From an uncultured Saprospirales bacterium (GTDB lineage Bacteria > Bacteroidota > Bacteroidia > Chitinophagales > JADIYW01): a stretch of 7,418 bases of DNA. The stretch's first letter is position 1; each line of letters begins with the position of its first letter. The notes under the pieces were generated by a model that worked only from the letters and a program-made list of their open reading frames with translations, ran no database searches and had not been told where the DNA came from. Location: assembly GCA_938008535.1 (NCBI GenBank), contig CALLKF010000032.1:1-7418 (forward strand). Reading direction: 5' to 3'. Below are positions 6,513-7,418 of the stretch, one piece after another. The position numbers were made by a program, and so were the translations under genes.

Positions 6513-6520
6513 TTGTGTGT
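6387..6520 (+). other. attC-like site of cassette 1
   Basis: The outer boxes ACACACAAC (6387-6395, R'') and GTTGTGTGT (6512-6520, R') are perfect complements. The inner boxes AAAATTGGC (6398-6406, L'') and GCCAATTTT (6498-6506, L') are also perfect complements. The R-L spacer is 2 nt on the left and 5 nt on the right, the asymmetry expected for an unpaired central spacer. R'' ends in AAC and R' begins with GTT, as in all known attC sites. The variable part contains a second hairpin, GCGACGGTTTGTGCA (6466-6480) with TGCACAACCGTCGC (6486-6499), differing by one extra T. Total length is 134 nt, within the known attC range. Confidence 0.65.
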
Positions 6521-6574
6521 CATGCTAACAGAACGACAGTAACAAACAAATCATAAACAAATACTTTTAGATTT

Positions 6575-7351
6575 ATGAATTTCACTCATTACGACTTAGG
6601 AAGAAAAGAAAGGGGACAAATTGTAGAAATTACTTTATCTGGAAGTGCTGCAAACGTGAGACTAATGGACAGTTCAAATTTTCAAAATTATCGAAATGGC
6701 AGACAACATAGATATTTTGGAGGTTTAGCAAAACAATCACCAGTAAGACTTTCAATTCCAAGTACAGGTAATTGGCACGTAACTGTGGATATGCAGGGTT
6801 TAAGAGGAACTGTACGCTCAAGTATTAGAATGATGCCAAGTGCTTTACCAGAATTTAGACAACCGGCATTATCAACAGTTCCTTCATTAATACATAAAAA
6901 TGACGAATATCCTTTTGACAATTCAAACGAGGATGAAAGACAATATGATGTATTTATTTCTCATGCTTCCGAAGACAAAGATGAAGTAGTTAGACCATTA
7001 GCTCAAGCATTAAAAAATGAAGGGCTTTCAGTTTGGTATGACGAGTTTGAATTAAAAATTGGAGATAGTTTAAGACGAAAAATTGACAAGGGATTAGCTA
7101 ATAGTAAGTTTGGAATTGTGGTTTTATCAAAAGAATTTATTAGAAAAGGATGGGCTAATTATGAACTTGACGGAATTATAACAAAATCAGTAAGTGGAGA
7201 ACAAATAGTTTTACCAATTTGGCACAACATAACAAAAAAAGAAGTTATTGACTTTAGTCCTTCATTGGCAGACAAGTTGGCGAGAAATACATCTTCATAT
7301 ACCGTTGAAGAAATTGCGAGTGAAATTGCAGAAGTGATACAAAACGCATGA
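6575..7351 (+). CDS. DUF1883-TIR protein, probable NAD-cleaving defence effector
   Basis: This 258-residue protein has two domains and no signal peptide, so it is cytoplasmic. Residues 1-90 match the DUF1883 pattern (HYDLGRKERGQIVEITL, then YFGG, then VRLSIPSTGNWHVTVDMQG), a small beta-rich domain of unknown role, probably a sensor or binding module. A linker at about 91-122 leads to a TIR domain at about 123-255: YDVFISHASEDKD (124-136), WYDEFELKIGDSL (154-166), and WANYELDG (193-200). Glu159 aligns with the catalytic glutamate of NAD-hydrolysing TIR domains (SARM1, plant TIRs), so NADase or related nucleotide chemistry is likely but inferred. TIR enzymes in bacteria often act in abortive anti-phage defence. 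No partner gene (SIR2, Argonaute, ThsA-like) is visible in the window. It is the only gene of the second cassette-like unit. Confidence 0.88.
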   Translation: MNFTHYDLGRKERGQIVEITLSGSAANVRLMDSSNFQNYRNGRQHRYFGGLAKQSPVRLSIPSTGNWHVTVDMQGLRGTVRSSIRMMPSALPEFRQPALSTVPSLIHKNDEYPFDNSNEDERQYDVFISHASEDKDEVVRPLAQALKNEGLSVWYDEFELKIGDSLRRKIDKGLANSKFGIVVLSKEFIRKGWANYELDGIITKSVSGEQIVLPIWHNITKKEVIDFSPSLADKLARNTSSYTVEEIASEIAEVIQNA

Positions 7352-7362
7352 AAAAAGCACGA

Positions 7363-7418
7363 ACACACAACAAAAAATTTGTGTTATGGTTGGTAGATTC
7401 GGAAAATATACGTAAATT
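7363..7418 (+). other. Start of a second attC-like site, cut by the window edge
   Basis: ACACACAAC at 7363-7371 continues with AAAAAATT, giving 17 bases identical to the start of the first attC-like site (6387-6403). After that the two diverge, as the variable part of attC sites does. Position 11 bp after the TIR stop codon fits a cassette end. The matching L' and GTTGTGTGT boxes should lie beyond 7418 but cannot be seen. Confidence 0.5.

Larger units (their letters stand above)
4752..7418 (+). mobile_element. Integron-like platform: recombinase, attI-like site, at least two cassettes
   Basis: The recombinase gene is followed by an attI-like region (5825-5905), a lipoprotein cassette (5898-6512) and a DUF1883-TIR cassette (from 6513), with a further attC-like arm starting at 7363. 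GTTGTGTGT and ACACACAAC alternate exactly at gene boundaries (5897, 6387, 6512, 7363). Cassette genes share the strand of the recombinase, with only 7 and 11 bp between stop codon and the following R'' box. In most integrons intI is divergent from the cassettes; the same-strand layout is known in a minority. The right end is outside the window. That recombinase and sites belong together is inference from adjacency. Confidence 0.65.
6513..7418 (+). mobile_element. Gene cassette 2 (DUF1883-TIR gene), incomplete at the right edge
   Basis: It begins after the G of the GTTGTGTGT box at 6512, has a 62-bp leader and a single gene, and then a new ACACACAAC box at 7363, 11 bp after the stop codon. The leader contains TACTTTTA (6562-6569), one base from TAnnTTTG, but only 5 bp before the ATG and without a -33 TTTG, so a cassette-borne promoter is doubtful. 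The 3' end of the cassette lies beyond 7418. Confidence 0.55.

Noticed and set aside
6387..6520. Simple intrinsic terminator for the lipoprotein gene
   Set aside because: The stem is long, split into two boxes with unequal spacers and not followed by a T-run, and its outer box recurs at 5897 and 7363; a site for recombination explains more, although termination as a side effect is possible.
4752..7418. Ordinary class 1-type integron or prophage
   Set aside because: No canonical GTTRRRY core, no IntI insert, no divergent intI, and no phage structural or replication genes; only an integron-like relative fits.

Overview
The window looks chromosomal and comes from a Bacteroidota bacterium. The DNA is AT-rich. 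The esterase at the left end finishes with a type IX secretion (Por) tail, which is confined to this phylum. Start codons follow A/T-rich leaders without strong Shine-Dalgarno sequences. I cannot place it below phylum with confidence.

Layout. (1) 1-264: AT-rich spacer holding a pair of direct repeats and a hairpin terminator. (2) 265-3832, minus strand: a two-gene housekeeping block, a secreted M3 metallopeptidase (Dcp type) followed 46 bp later by a secreted CE1/PHB-depolymerase-type esterase with Fn3 and T9SS tail. (3) 3833-4751: a 0.9-kb interval with no convincing gene, holding three successive tandem arrays of unrelated sequence that all have a 21-bp period, then a strong hairpin and a small palindrome. 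(4) 4752-7418, plus strand: a tyrosine recombinase followed by two compact gene units, a small lipoprotein and a DUF1883-TIR protein.

The main result is that region 4 reads as an integron-like cassette platform. The 9-mer GTTGTGTGT, or its reverse complement ACACACAAC, occurs four times in alternating order around the two genes: GTTGTGTGT 5897, lipoprotein gene, ACACACAAC 6387, GTTGTGTGT 6512, TIR gene, ACACACAAC 7363. Between 6387 and 6520 the DNA has the imperfect two-box stem layout of an attC site (R''-L''-variable part-L'-R', with the AAC and GTT triplets and an asymmetric spacer). Just before the first boundary lie two 24-bp direct repeats, the arrangement known from attI sites. The recombinase has all six catalytic residues and an IntI-like tail, but lacks the extra IntI segment, carries an additional N-terminal domain, and points the same way as the cassettes. 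The cargo includes a probable TIR NADase or defence effector. The array runs past the right edge of the window.

How the parts may work together (inference): the recombinase would insert or excise promoter-poor gene units at the site near 5897, and transcription would come from the recombinase side. The 21-bp arrays upstream have no assigned role. All statements come from reading the sequence; no database search or folding program was run.
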